This document shows positions 10,145 through 21,749 of a DNA stretch of 64,000 nucleotides, one piece after another (position 1 is the stretch's first letter; every line of letters begins with the position of its first letter). Under the pieces are notes generated by a model. That model was not told where the DNA came from, did not search any database, and saw only the letters and a list, made by a program, of their open reading frames with translations. The position numbers and the translations under genes were made by a program. This stretch comes from Blastomyces gilchristii SLH14081 (Eukaryota > Ascomycota > Eurotiomycetes > Onygenales > Ajellomycetaceae): positions 1,073,531-1,137,530 of the forward strand of contig NW_003101676.1 in assembly GCF_000003855.2 (NCBI RefSeq), read 5' to 3'.

Positions 10145-12271
10145 ACCCGTCCCATGCCCATGTCTCCACTCCTGCAGGCACTGGTGTTGTATATTTGAAC
10201 TGCGGAGAGAGAGGGGAAGAGAGAAGCGCGGCGGATAGACGATCAGCCCATGACTAACAGTTGCTATGAAAACAGGACGTTGTAATAATATACCACATCT
10301 TTCTTTCTAAAAATTATCTATACCATAAAAAGGGACGAAGGTAGGCAAAGGACAAAAAAGTGGAAATGAAAATAACGGGAGGAGCGAGAGAGAAGCGAAG
10401 GAGAAACCAAAGAATTAAGTATTCTGTCTTATTCTCGTCGCGGTGTTCTAGCCTTTATTATTAAAAAAGCAAAAGTAAGGAAACGAAAGGTACGAGGATG
10501 ACTTCCGGATTTCTGTTTCGTTTGCCTGCTCTGTCGGGCTATTATTGTCCATTGGAAGGGCTGCATTCATTTATTGCATCCAGTTGTCAAAAAGCATTAC
10601 CCCAAAGCTGTTACAAACAAACGCCCAGAGAACGATGGACGGGTTTATCGGAGTATTTTCCACCACTAGACTTCATTTAAAGTCATTTAGCAAGGCGTTT
10701 AAAAAGGCGGGGGGTTTTTTTTTCTTTTTCTTTTTTTTTTTTTTTTTTCAATTTTTCAATTTTTTAAGAAGAACATATATACACCCAGACACCCACATCA
10801 TTGGCAATATACATAACTACAGATGAAATTGATTGTATTCTATATTTGTCCTGTCCTTCTCTCAGAGTTAGCTATTTCTTTTTGTGATTGTTCAGAGTGT
10901 TGTTGTTCTTTATGTTAGACAATAGATTGGAATGGGGTAGCTGAAATAATGTGCACCTTTTTGTATGACACGGGCACATAGGCAGGTAGTTAACTAGGTT
11001 TGAAAACAACTTTCACTTTTCACTTTTAACAAGATCAGTGTTAAAACAAAACCCAGTGCAGAGACTGTGAGAGTGATAATGATGGATCAAAACTAGCATG
11101 TTGCCCTTGTACGTACATACATACATACATACTCCATCACATCAAGAATAATAATAATACTGATACTTTTGATACTTGATGATTCTTGCTGGCAATTTCA
11201 ATTTGAACACACGTGCCTGGCTACTTGTTGGTTGCTGTGTTCCAGGCTTCTCTTCGCCGCAGCATTCCAGAAGCCCGAGCTAGGCCCCGTCTGCACAGCC
11301 AGCCAGTCACGGCGTCTTTCGAGGGAAGATGAAACAGTGGCGTTTGTTCTGGGGCTTATTTAGTTACAGCTGCCGTGGATATTGATAATAATAGGCTGCA
11401 TTGCATGTACGGAGTAGAAGAAACTCCTGGTTCTTGTTTTCTGAGGAACAGGAGACAGGAAAACAATGGAGAGTTTCCCTTTTAACTATAATCATATCCA
11501 GGAACAGGTATATGTTATGGTGACTGACCTGACCTGACCCCTGACCTTGTCCAGGATTTCCTTGGCCTGTTAACCCGCCTTGTTTGGTTTCTGTTATTCC
11601 CCAGACAATACGTAGTAATGTTATCATTATTGATTAAGTTGGAAATATCTCTCTATCTTTTGTTTTTATCTATTTTATCTCTAATAAATAATAATCTCTG
11701 CACTCCACATATAATAGTCAGTACATTTCACAAGGAAGAAAAGATCATACATACCATACACCTGCTGTCAACTGGGCCTCTACTACGTAGATGTTAGAGA
11801 GATTATAACTACACAACTATGTATTTAACTGCCAGCCAGCCCTCCTGAGAAATATATACCGAGCCCCCCAAGTGCAACGGTCTGTCTGTATCCCTGCCGC
11901 CGTTGGAGAGAACCAACAGAAACCGCAGAAACCGCAGAAACCGCAGAATACAGGATACAAATAAATACAGGATACACCTGAACACGCTTGCCCGCCGATT
12001 ACTTTACTCCTTGCTGCAACAACATCCATAGCAACATCCCAACCCGCGCGCCCAAACACCGTCCGTCCCCTAATAACAATAACACCACTATATATAATAA
12101 AAAATAATAAACAATCCTGATCCCGGGCTCTGACTGACTTCCTCATACCTACCTGGTCTCGTCCTATTTCCTCATCTCCTCCGTATCCCTCTCTTCCCTC
12201 TCCCCCCCCCCCCCCTCTCTCCATCCTCCATCCACCTATCTATCTATCTACCTTACCCATCCCCACCAACC
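10145..12271. other. Long intergenic region with simple repeats
   Basis: No gene recognised over 2.1 kb. It holds the RPB7 3' flank, a T-rich run at 10,715-10,748, an ACAT/ACATAC microsatellite at about 11,111-11,132, a 9-bp tandem repeat (unit AACCGCAGA, about three to four copies) at 11,916-11,949, and a C-run at 12,204-12,214 within a pyrimidine-rich stretch just upstream of the next start codon, typical of a fungal promoter and leader. Confidence 0.6.
11916..11949. repeat. 9-bp tandem repeat
   Basis: Three to four consecutive copies of a unit close to ACCGCAGAA, read directly. Lies ~320 bp before the NTF2-like gene. No function inferred. Confidence 0.7.
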
Positions 12272-14552
12272 ATGTCGCTCAAAGCCGTCTACGAGCGGTT
12301 CTTGGCCGATCCAACGGCCGCGTCTCTCTCCGCCGATGCTGCGCTACACTACATATCCACCACGACCACTTTCTCCCACCCAGAACCCATCGTCAAACAT
12401 CTCATCACCCAGTCCCGCGCTCTCAGAAAGAAAACAGAGAAGATCGTCCACGCAGTCGAGGGTGCCCGTTCGCTATGCTTGGACGTCGAGACTTCGCTGG
12501 AGTTTATATCTGGGGGAGGGGCCTATCTGCTGGAGCTGGATGATAATTTCCTTGTCGATCGCGTCGTCACGGTGCCAATAGTCAGTCTGCCCAATTATTT
12601 AACTATCCTTCTTCTTCTTCGAATAAAACTTATTATTTCTCTGGTTCTTATTATTTTTTTTGGGGCAATTGTTGCCCCGCCCGCGCGAAAGATAAGAGAA
12701 AAAGAAAAAGCAAAAATTAAAAAAAATAAATTGTCAAAAAGAAAGACAAACTATTGCAAATATATGGAGCAATATTTGGTACAAAAAATATCTAAATAAT
12801 GAGTGTAAACACTGACCAAAGTTTGAACTCTTTTAATAGGTCCACATCGTCCATTTTAATAGCAACGATAGGATTACACAAATCCGACTGTACTGGGACC
12901 AAGGAGCGCTTCTCAAGCAGCTTGAGGTCATCGACGCGGACAGCCGCAATTGGCCAATCCGCTACACTACTGAACAGTCGCGTCTCGTCAACTCCTCCAT
13001 CTCCGCTGCGGCCAAAAGCTCCACTTCCATTTCGTCGCCGGCGTCTCTGCCAGAAAAGCGATCGATTACTACTGCCGCGTCAAACGCGTCATTTGGATCA
13101 ATCTCGTCCCCCAGCAAGAGAATCACCAAAGATCCGCATACTTCATTGTCGCTTTTCGAACCCCGTTCTCCTCCACCGGAAGAACGGCCCGTGTCAGGCG
13201 CTTCGCGCGGGTCTGCCAAACCTCCTCCTCGCGATTTAGGTGAATTGCTTGTTGGGTCCGATGCTGAGTCCACACCTACGAGAAAATTCTCGCGGCCTGT
13301 AAGGAATGATGACGTTATCGCGTCCAAAGGAGGGGGGGGAGATATGTATAGGCCATCGCGGTTGTTTGTGGATGAAGATGAAGGGAAACGAGTAGAGCAA
13401 GAGGATAAAAAAACAGTAGTTAAGAAAACTCACTCATCGAAATACAGCCATTTCGAGTTCGGAGAGACTCCTCATCCTAGACCCACGACGAAACCACAGG
13501 CCCCAGGCCACTTTGAATTTGGCGAGGCTGAACCACCCAAACTGAGGCAAGAAAAACCAAGGCAGGAGAATCATTTTGAGTTTGGCGAAGCGGACCAGAA
13601 GAGTGTACAGAACAACCTCCCTATCCGCCCCCACGCAAAGAAACACCTGTCCCAGTGGGATTTCGAGGACTTTGCCACTCCTGAAAAACCGCGACAGAAA
13701 CTCCAGCCGCAGAACGTGCGACATTTCGGCTGGAGCGACGATGAGGGGGATGCTGCAGATAGTCCACCTAAGCAACGTCGAGCCCCGCAACCACGGCGCG
13801 ATGCAGAAACGCATTTTGAGCTCCGTGACGATGAAGCGCCTAACGCACGCGAGCTGAACCAGCCGATCAATCCCAGGGGCAACGCACATAACAAAGGCCT
13901 GGGTCTGTACGAAAATAATATCTTCGAGGACGCCGATGCACCTATCGCCAACAAGAAACAGCAACAACAAGGACAGGGGCAACAGGGGCAGGCGCCCTTC
14001 AAGGTCCCCGGCGCTGCACATAACAAAGGTCTAGGCCTGTATCAAAACAACATCTACGGAGATTCAGACACGCGCGTCCCAGGCCCCGGTAGCGGTGCTG
14101 CTGAGGGTGGTACTGATGAGGCACCGGTGCGACCTGCGTCTAACATTTCTGCAAATGCCGCTCATCGGCGTAAGGATTTTGATAGCCATTGGACGATGGT
14201 GGACGGTGGTGCGGATGATTCGAATTCTATGGAGAAAGGGGGGGAGAAGAAGGTGAATAATGGTAACAATAATACAAATAATGATCATGATAGTAATGGC
14301 AGCGGTGATGCCAATGGGAAGAAGAGCGATGAGAATGGGAATCCACCCGCAAATGATGATGGTGGTGGTCAGAAGAAGGCTGTGAAGCCGATCCATTCGA
14401 GCTCGGATGCGTTTGTGGCGGAGGAGGCGGAGGTAGAGAAGAAGGTGAAGGCCAAGCCAGCGTCGTCTGTGGGTTCAGGCGTGGGTGAGAAGAGGATCAG
14501 TCGGAGTGTTCATCAGAGGAATTGGAGCTTTGGAGATGATGAAGGGTTTTAG
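12272..14552 (+). CDS. NTF2-like domain protein with repeated aromatic-acidic motifs
   Basis: I do not recognise a named gene. Two exons, 12272-12580 and 12840-14552, give 673 residues. The 259-nt intron has donor GTCAGT, a CTGAC branch-like site and acceptor AATAG; the joined protein reads through as VVTVPIVHIVHFNSNDRI. Residues 1 to about 150 look like an NTF2/SnoaL-like fold: helical start, then alternating strands ending ITQIRLYWDQGALLKQLEV. The rest is hydrophilic and probably disordered. It carries HFEFGE three times (near residues 305, 327, 347), the related QWDFEDF, HFGWSDDEGD and HFELRDDE, two copies of AHNKGLGLY(E/Q)NNI (near 451 and 496), DSHWTMVDGG (near 551), an Asn/Asp/Gly-rich stretch, and RNWSFGDDEGF at the C-terminus. 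The arrangement suggests a small folded head with multivalent binding motifs; the partner is unknown. I infer an interaction or RNA-related scaffold only weakly. Confidence 0.88.
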
Positions 14553-14578
14553 TATGAGAGTTTCTCAATGAGATTGTG

Positions 14579-14612
<34 letters not shown>

Positions 14613-14888
14613 AAGAGACAGAGTCTGTATTAAGTGAGTTGATTGATTGATTGATTGATATATTATTCTCATTCTCTCTCTCTCTGTGCTTTTATATTGA
14701 TATTGTAAGATTGATTTTACCTCTTCTTTTCTCTTTTTTTTTTTTTTTTCTAACTATTATAACATTTTTTTCTCTTTTTTTTTACATTTTCAATTATATT
14801 TTTTTCTTCTTCTAACGTGATCAATCACTCAATGCCTGGTTACACTCAACGCCTGCTTAATCTTCATTTTTTCATTCATTTTCAAACA
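14553..14888. other. 3' flank with microsatellites, edge of gene island
   Basis: Downstream of the NTF2-like gene. It contains a (GA)n run at 14,582-14,611, an ATTG tetranucleotide run at about 14,638-14,659 and several T-runs (14,727-14,749, 14,772-14,783). No gene. Composition shifts here from gene-like to AT-rich. Confidence 0.65.
14582..14659. repeat. (GA)n and (ATTG)n microsatellites
   Basis: A dinucleotide GA tract of about 15 units followed after 26 bp by five units of ATTG, read directly. They lie in the likely 3' UTR of the preceding gene. Confidence 0.85.
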
Positions 14889-14896
14889 CTTACAAC

Positions 14897-15402
14897 TAGA
14901 CTGACCGTGTGACCGTGTCTGGGACCAGGACCAGATTTTTTGATAGTCTCATTACCAATTCGACTGATCCCATTACACGGTTTTAACATTAGATAGTAGT
15001 CTCATACTGTTCCAGTGGGACTTACTGTCTACTCTTGTCACATTTTCCAAATGGGATCATGATTTCCACTTCTCAATTTAAATTATTTTTATTGCTTTAA
15101 ATGACTTTAAATCTCATTTGAGTGTTATCAAAAAGTGTTACTTTTTAAAAAATTAAAAATAGTCTAAAAAAAACCTTAAAATGTCTAAAAATAGTAACTT
15201 TATGCCAAGAATGGGACTAAATGGGATCAAATGGAACCACTTTCTCATTTTTTTCAAGTCATGGTTCCATTTTAAGATCTGATATATAGTCACTTTGCAT
15301 GTTTTTTTGATAGTCAGTCCCAGCGGGATTCACGCCAAGAAATGTATGAGACCAGACCAAATGGGACCAAACATGAAATTCATGGTCCCGGCGGCCAGTC
15401 TA
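14897..15402 (+). mobile_element. hAT-like MITE copy 1 (506 bp)
   Basis: Terminal inverted repeats TAGACTGACCG (left) and, read inward from the right, TAGACTGGCCG. It is flanked by a perfect 8-bp target duplication CTTACAAC at 14889-14896 and 15403-15410. No transposase-like frame is present, so the element is non-autonomous. GGGACC/GGTCCC-type hexamers recur near both ends. Eight-base duplications of the form nTnnnnAn are the mark of the hAT superfamily. This copy sits between the gene island and the retrotransposon tract and is the least mutated of the three. Confidence 0.85.
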
Positions 15403-15410
15403 CTTACAAC

Positions 15411-15575
15411 ATGCACTATGAAACAGTTATACAAATAACAATTGCTGATTTGAATCTGCAATTGATTTCTAATTACACTGAGACTGCTAAAAAATATGAA
15501 ATCTGTTAATATATATTATCACAGTATTATAAACATGTTTAAATATTAAGAAAAAAAGCAAGTTTTACTTATTAT
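15411..15575. other. AT-rich spacer between MITE and C0
   Basis: Short AT-rich sequence with no feature that I recognise. Confidence 0.5.
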
Positions 15576-15894
15576 TGTGGCGGGCTGCGCCCGATCAATC
15601 ATATAGACTATTCCATTACACTCTCATAGATTCCGCTGAAAGCTCCGATTCTCAGTCACTGATTCTTAGCTGAAAAACTCACAGAATTCCTATTCTTCTG
15701 CTCTGAAGCTTCACTGTGTATATGAAATTTCTATTCTTTCACTCTGAAGCTTCACTGTGTACACATATAAATATTCACTCTAATTGCTGATTCTCATACT
15801 TTCTCTTTTTTTCTTCTCTAATGTTTTTCACTTTTATATTATAAGGCTTATAAGTTATATATTATACTGATCTATTCAGTGTAGATCTCTTACA
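15576..15894 (+). repeat. Left LTR of C0
   Basis: About 319 bp, beginning TGTGGCGGGCTGCGCC and ending CTCTTACA. It is the reverse complement of the LTRs at 32191-32500, 37600-37909 and 55729-56038. The outer edge keeps CpG sites, the inner edge has none. Confidence 0.85.
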
Positions 15895-16310
15895 CTTAAA
15901 AAATATTCATTATCTTCTTATTAGAAATGATTATTTACACTTATTATCTTCTCATTAGAAATAATTATCTATTGAGATATTTAAATGCATAATAATACAT
16001 AAGAAATAGAGAAATAATCAAACAGTTAAGTAGATACTAAGTTTTTAAATAGAAGCTTACTTATCAGTTACTCTGACTCTGTAATAAGATTTTATAAAGA
16101 GAATATTAGTAAAAGATCTGAGAGTTCTGATATCTTAGATGTATAAAATATTTATATAATTACATTTCTTCTAATTCTGTAGATATTATATATCTGATAA
16201 ATAATACAGCTATATCTACTAATAATATAAGAGAACTCTTAAATATAAGTATAGATATAGTATTATAGTGACTCTGAGTAATATTGAAATTATAACAGTA
16301 ATAAATAACT

Positions 16311-16684
16311 GCCTCGGTGGCCGAATGGTTAATGCGGCCACCTGGTAGCGCCTTGGCGTGGGAAACCAAGGCGCGTGGGTTCGAAACCCGCAGGGGATAC
16401 ATTAAATCCGGAACTCAAGCACCTCAGGTTTCTAATAAATACAGAGGTGTACAAATCGCTCCAATGAATCGCTCTATGTTCCTGGGCTGGGAAGTTATTA
16501 TCGCATGTATCTAATTGTCACTCCCTTGTATTTTCCTATGTTCTTGTTATCTTGGCGTGGTCTCAACACCTGTATTTCCTCCTGTATAACCAACACTTGA
16601 CCTGTATTTAACATCACGCAAGGACTCATCATAAGCTCCGCTTGCATATGAGTATAATGGAAGAATAATAATAATAATAATAAT
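16311..16684 (+). mobile_element. tRNA-derived SINE copy 1
   Basis: 374 bp. The head has a pol III A box TGGCCGAATGG and B box GGTTCGAAACC at tRNA-like spacing, resembling a class II (Ser-type) tRNA. The 3' acceptor half does not pair, so this is not a tRNA gene. A unique body of ~270 bp follows and ends in (AAT)n. A perfect 14-bp target duplication (AGTAATAAATAACT) flanks it at 16297-16310 and 16685-16698. It lies in the leader of C0. Most CpG sites are intact, so it is young or escaped mutation. Confidence 0.88.
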
Positions 16685-16699
16685 AGTAATAAATAACTG

Positions 16700-19558
16700 A
16701 TATATATATAACTTAATAATATTAATATAAGAAAATTCAATGATTATCTTAACTAGAAATTTCTGTATAAGTAATTTTAACACTGATTAAATCAGATATA
16801 AATATATAAGTACTAAAGAAATATTTAAATACTTTTATATATTTTAATACTTCTGATCTCACTCTCTATTCATTATAGAGATTGAAAATACTTATAAAAC
16901 TAAGTATAGATGAAGATGTTATCAGTTTATTAACTAATTAAGATTAGTATATTAATAATCAATTGAAAGATTATATAAGATAGAAGTTTTATTCATAAAT
17001 AAAAGTATGTGAATCAGTGTTATAAATATCTGATAATATTATTAAATATTTTAATATTCTGTTTTAAAATACTGCTATACAATAGAAAGTATTAGATTAA
17101 TTACAGAGTATCTGATAGAGAAATACTGCTCTTATAATATTTATCTCTGACTTTAATATTAAGATTCTAGAAGTAGGTGATCAATCTTGAGAGAATTAAA
17201 TAAAGAGTAGTATACTTAAGAAGATATTAACTTTCAAACTCTTACAGACTCTTATAAGTATAGATAAAAACTTAACTTATAAAAACTTTTATATATAACT
17301 CTGAACATTGAATAACTGCTTAATCAAGCTCAAGAGTATATAGAATAGTAATAGAAGATATTACATCTCAGTTACTTATATATCTACACTGAAGAATGAT
17401 AATACAGATGTTATAAATTAAGTAAACTTAAATATCTATATATAAGCAAGAGTTTCTATTATTTAAATAGACTTTTAAGTCTTTGAGATCACTTCTGAAG
17501 AAGTTACTAATCAATATTAATAAGAGATATACATTAATTATAACTGATTAGAATATATTACTTTTAACTACTAATCAGTCTATATATCTTTTCATTTAAA
17601 AGAAAGATTAATATTAGTAGTCTGTATTAATCATATTATATTAAAGAAAGATTTAGAAGATAATTATAAGAATATTTTAATAAAATAGAGAAAAGATTAG
17701 CTTCTGTTTAAATATATAAACAGAAGCTTGAAAAGATCAGATAATAATAATTTAAAGAGAAAATAATAATAAAAGCAATTCTTATATCTATTGTAATTAA
17801 TAATATATATAATATGAAAGTTATGATAGACAGTAATCTATATTACTATACAATGATTAAATCTTCAGTTATAAGATATTATAATCTTTAGTATATTCTC
17901 TTATTAAAACTCTAACTTCTTACAGAATTTAATAATTTAAAAGATATTTATATCTGTTATATGATAAAACTAAACATAGATATTAGAGAATATTAATGTG
18001 AAGATACTTATATATATAAAGTTAATAATCTTAACTATAATCTTATACTAGAACTTGTCTGACTATCTGAATAAGATATCTTATTAAATACTTAAAATGA
18101 AAGCTTAATATTCTCTAATAATAATAAAATTTATAAAGATAATATTCATAAGACTATAAATCTTACATAGATCTCTGTCAACACTTATAAAATACTCTGA
18201 AAGAGAAGTTATTAATAAGATCACTGACAAAGTCACTGATAGTAGAATTATATAGTAATCTATTTTATTAGTCTGACTGATATTAAGAAAACTCTAGAGA
18301 AGTTATTCTGTATTATAATAACAGATTCTTATACAAAACTCTCTTAATAATATTATAAATATCTAGATATCTTCTGATAAGATAATATTATAGATATATT
18401 CTTCTTACAAGATCTAGAAGTGAATTACAGTATTAAGTTAGAAAAGAAGAATAATAAGAACTCTGAGTTATTATAAGACTCTCTTTATAATATGTTTTGA
18501 AATGAACTTCTTCTTCTTCAGAAGACACTTAATGATCTGTTGAATAAGAAATTTATATATATTAGTAACTCTTCTGCTATAGCTTCTATTCTCTTTGTAA
18601 AGAAATCAGATAAAGAACTTCAATTCTATATAAACTATTGAGATCTGAATAGATTAATAAAGAAAGATCATTATCTCTTATCTCTTATCAATGAAACTCT
18701 AGTATATATTAAATAAGCTTAATAGTTTATAAAACTGAATATTATTACTAAGTTTTATAAGATTTATATTACTGAAGAAGATGAATAGCTTACAGTATTC
18801 TGAATATATTATAATCTTTTCGAATAAGTAGTCACACTCTTTGAACTAGTTAATACTTTCAGTATATTTCAGAAGTATATTAACTGAGCACTCTGAGATT
18901 TTCTTAATAAGTTTATATCTATATATCTAGATAACATTCTCATCTTCACTAATAAATTCAGAAAGAAATATTAAAAATATGTGTAGAGAGTATTATAATA
19001 ATTACAAGAAGCAGAACTATCAATAGATATTAACAAGTATAATTTTAAAGTCAAGAGTATAAAATATCTAGATTTTATCATAGAAGTTGATAAGAGAATT
19101 TAAATAAATTCTGAGAAGATCTCTATTATTCTTGAATAAAAAGCTCTACATACTGTGAAAGATATATACAACTTTATCAGATTTACTAACTTCTATCAGT
19201 AATTTATATAAAACTTCTCAGATATGATGAGATCACTTATAGAACTTATCAAGAAGAACTTAGTATTTCAGTAATTAGTAAATACTGAAGCTATATTCAT
19301 ACAGATGAAGAAGATATTTACTAATATCTCTCTATTAATAATATTTAACTCTGATTGTGAGATAGTTATTAAAGTTGACTTCTCTAACTATGTTACAGAA
19401 GAAGCTATATTATAATATAATAATAAAAATATCTTATAATTATGTATTTTCATGTCTAAGAAACTGAGTTCTGCTGCATGTAATTATAAGATCTATGATA
19501 AGAAACTTCTTATAATTATATACTATCTAGAAGAATGAGATTCTGAACTCTGAAGTAT
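16700..19558 (+). pseudogene. C0 gag-pol relic: protease, RT and start of RNase H
   Basis: Degenerate gypsy polyprotein. Gag-like sequence precedes a retropepsin region at about 17,800-18,080 (segment around MIDSNLYYY, the expected Gly changed). Reverse transcriptase lies at about 18,480-19,300, with ASILFVKK, YLDNILIF in place of YLDDILIF, and stops where the R of YRDLN would be. RNase H starts at about 19,330 with [20 protein letters not shown] and is cut at 19,558 by A1; it resumes at 26,811. Catalytic Asp-to-Asn change and many stops show it is dead. Confidence 0.85.
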
Positions 19559-19816
19559 TGTAAGAATAAGTACTCACAGGCGATTATTCAGACATTTGCA
19601 GCTTGATGTGATATGTACTGTTAACTACTAGAAGTATTCATGATAGAAAGATAAAATGTAGAGGTCAAATGTATAATAGCATTCAAGCTGAGTTATGAAT
19701 AGTATTCACAAACTTCAGTCTATATAGTTATATGTAGTCAAGGGCTGCTAACTCTATTAATTATATAAGAGATAGAAATAGAGATAAAGAATCTGCAAGA
19801 AGTGAGATTTCTTACA
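19559..19816 (-). repeat. A1 LTR (3' in element sense)
   Basis: 258 bp, TGTAAGAA to TTCTTACA on the plus strand. Matches 26553-26810 in length and sequence apart from transitions. Outer edge keeps a CpG, inner edge has none. Confidence 0.9.
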
Positions 19817-21749
19817 TACTCTCTTCTCTCTAAGACTTCATCTGTGAAGTCTTTCACTGAGTAACTTCATAGAATCAGCTCAGCACTGCAGTGATACTCA
19901 CTAAAAATCCTTCATATCTATAAAAAACCTCAGTGAGGAAAAATCTCTTATTACTGCAAAGAGAAAAGAGTCTGTCACTCAGTTTCTTATTCTGTGAGAT
20001 TCTTTATAATCTACAGATTCTTCTCTGACTATTATACAGATTTATCTTATATCTTTCATACAGAAGAGTTTCAGTTGACTCTCAATCATTTTCATGAGAT
20101 TCTTATGTAATTATTACACAGATTCATCTCACAGATGAATCACTCTCTATGAGATCATTCTCATTAAAGAGAAGTATTCACAGATTAATCTTTCACTCAT
20201 TCTCACAAATCATTATTCTTTAACACTGTAGAATTATGAGGAATTTTTCATTCTTTTACTAACTCTATAGAATTGTAGAATTAAGATATCTGCAGTCTGC
20301 AATCACTCTTTATAATTATATAGAAAGATTCAGATCTGTAATTTATAATCACTCTTTATTTATTAAAGTGATCTGACTGTTTCACAGAATTACTCACAGT
20401 GTAAGTAAACCTCTCTAGAGTAGTATAAATATCTCAGATCTGTCTGTAAAATCTTATCTTCTTTTCTCTTTTTCTGTAACAGCTTTCATTTTTACAAACT
20501 GTGAGTATTCTTATTCATTTATAAAGTGTTTTCACTCAGATGACAGAGAGAGAGTGTTTCTGACAATGTTTATATATTGATTCAAGAACTTCTCAAGAAT
20601 AAAAATTTTTCAATTTTAATATCTTTATAAATAATATCTGATTATTACTGAGCTTCTCATGAATATCTTCACAACTTCTCTGATCACTTTTTACTGACTG
20701 ATGAAGCAGAGATATCACTGCTTATAATAGTATCTTCACTCTTCTCAGTCTTATCACTGCACCTGATCTTCAGATCAGTAGTCAACTTTATATCTTCTTC
20801 AGATCAGTCTCTGACTCTAAGCAGTGCAGTCTTATTCTTTACTATAAGTCTTCTCATAAGTAATTTCTTACAGACTCTAGTTAATAGTTCTTATAAAGCT
20901 CTCAGTATTATCAGTATCTTCTGCAGCTCTGCAGGTCTATGATCATCTCTTCTCTACTCACACAATCTCTGATCAGATATATGTGAATATGTCTAGATTT
21001 TCTATTAATAGTTCTCACACTGCAGCGCATTTCTGCAATTTCATTGTCAATAAGAGATGAGTTCTCAGATACCTGTAAAATCCAGGTAATTAAGATAATA
21101 CAAATGCTATGAATTCATAACAGAAGTTAATCTGAATAGATGAGTCTTCTCTCTGCATCTCAATTGTTTTCAGACTGAATACTTCAGCACAACTGAGAGA
21201 GTAAATACAGCTTCATAAGAGATATCTGATTATATATATAGATAATCAGTTCTCAAGACTCTGCTGCAACTGCATGCACTCTGATGTTTAACTTCTCTAA
21301 AGTCTGTGCATTTCTGACAGTCTTCATATTAAATGTAATAATTATCTGTATCATAGATATAATACTCTCTGCTTCTTTGAAGAGAGAAATTGATAGTTGT
21401 GAGAAGATTGAGTATTACAGATATTAAGAATGTGAGTATAAGTTTTCTTTATTTTTTCTTTATTAATCTCTAAGTCATGTTCACAGTTCTATTTTTATTT
21501 TCTTATTTTTTAACTTTAATAAGAGTATGATTTCTTCTTCTCTTTGCATATATCACAGACTGTTCATCTCAGTAGAAACTCATTATCTTATAGACTAGAA
21601 TTTATAAATAACAGTGTTAATATCTTTATTATAATCAGGTTCTTAGTGAAGACTGTGTCATTCTGACTTATCAGAATTCACAGTATAAAAGTCATGTCTC
21701 AGCTTCTGCAGATGTCTTATCTGCTCAGATGATTTCTAAGTGAACTTAT

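Noticed and set aside
13434..14026. 151-195-codon minus frames within the NTF2-like gene
   Set aside because: Shadows of the plus-strand coding exon, with Leu/Ser/Cys-rich composition and no domain.
16311..16402. Possible tRNA-Ser gene
   Set aside because: A and B boxes fit, but the acceptor arms do not pair and the same head recurs with target duplications and an (AAT)n tail, so it is a SINE.
16317..16514. 65-codon open frame (MAEWLMRPPGS...), repeated at 31447 and 54765
   Set aside because: It is a translation of the SINE head and body; conservation comes from the repeat, not from coding. The frame runs through the tRNA-like A and B boxes.
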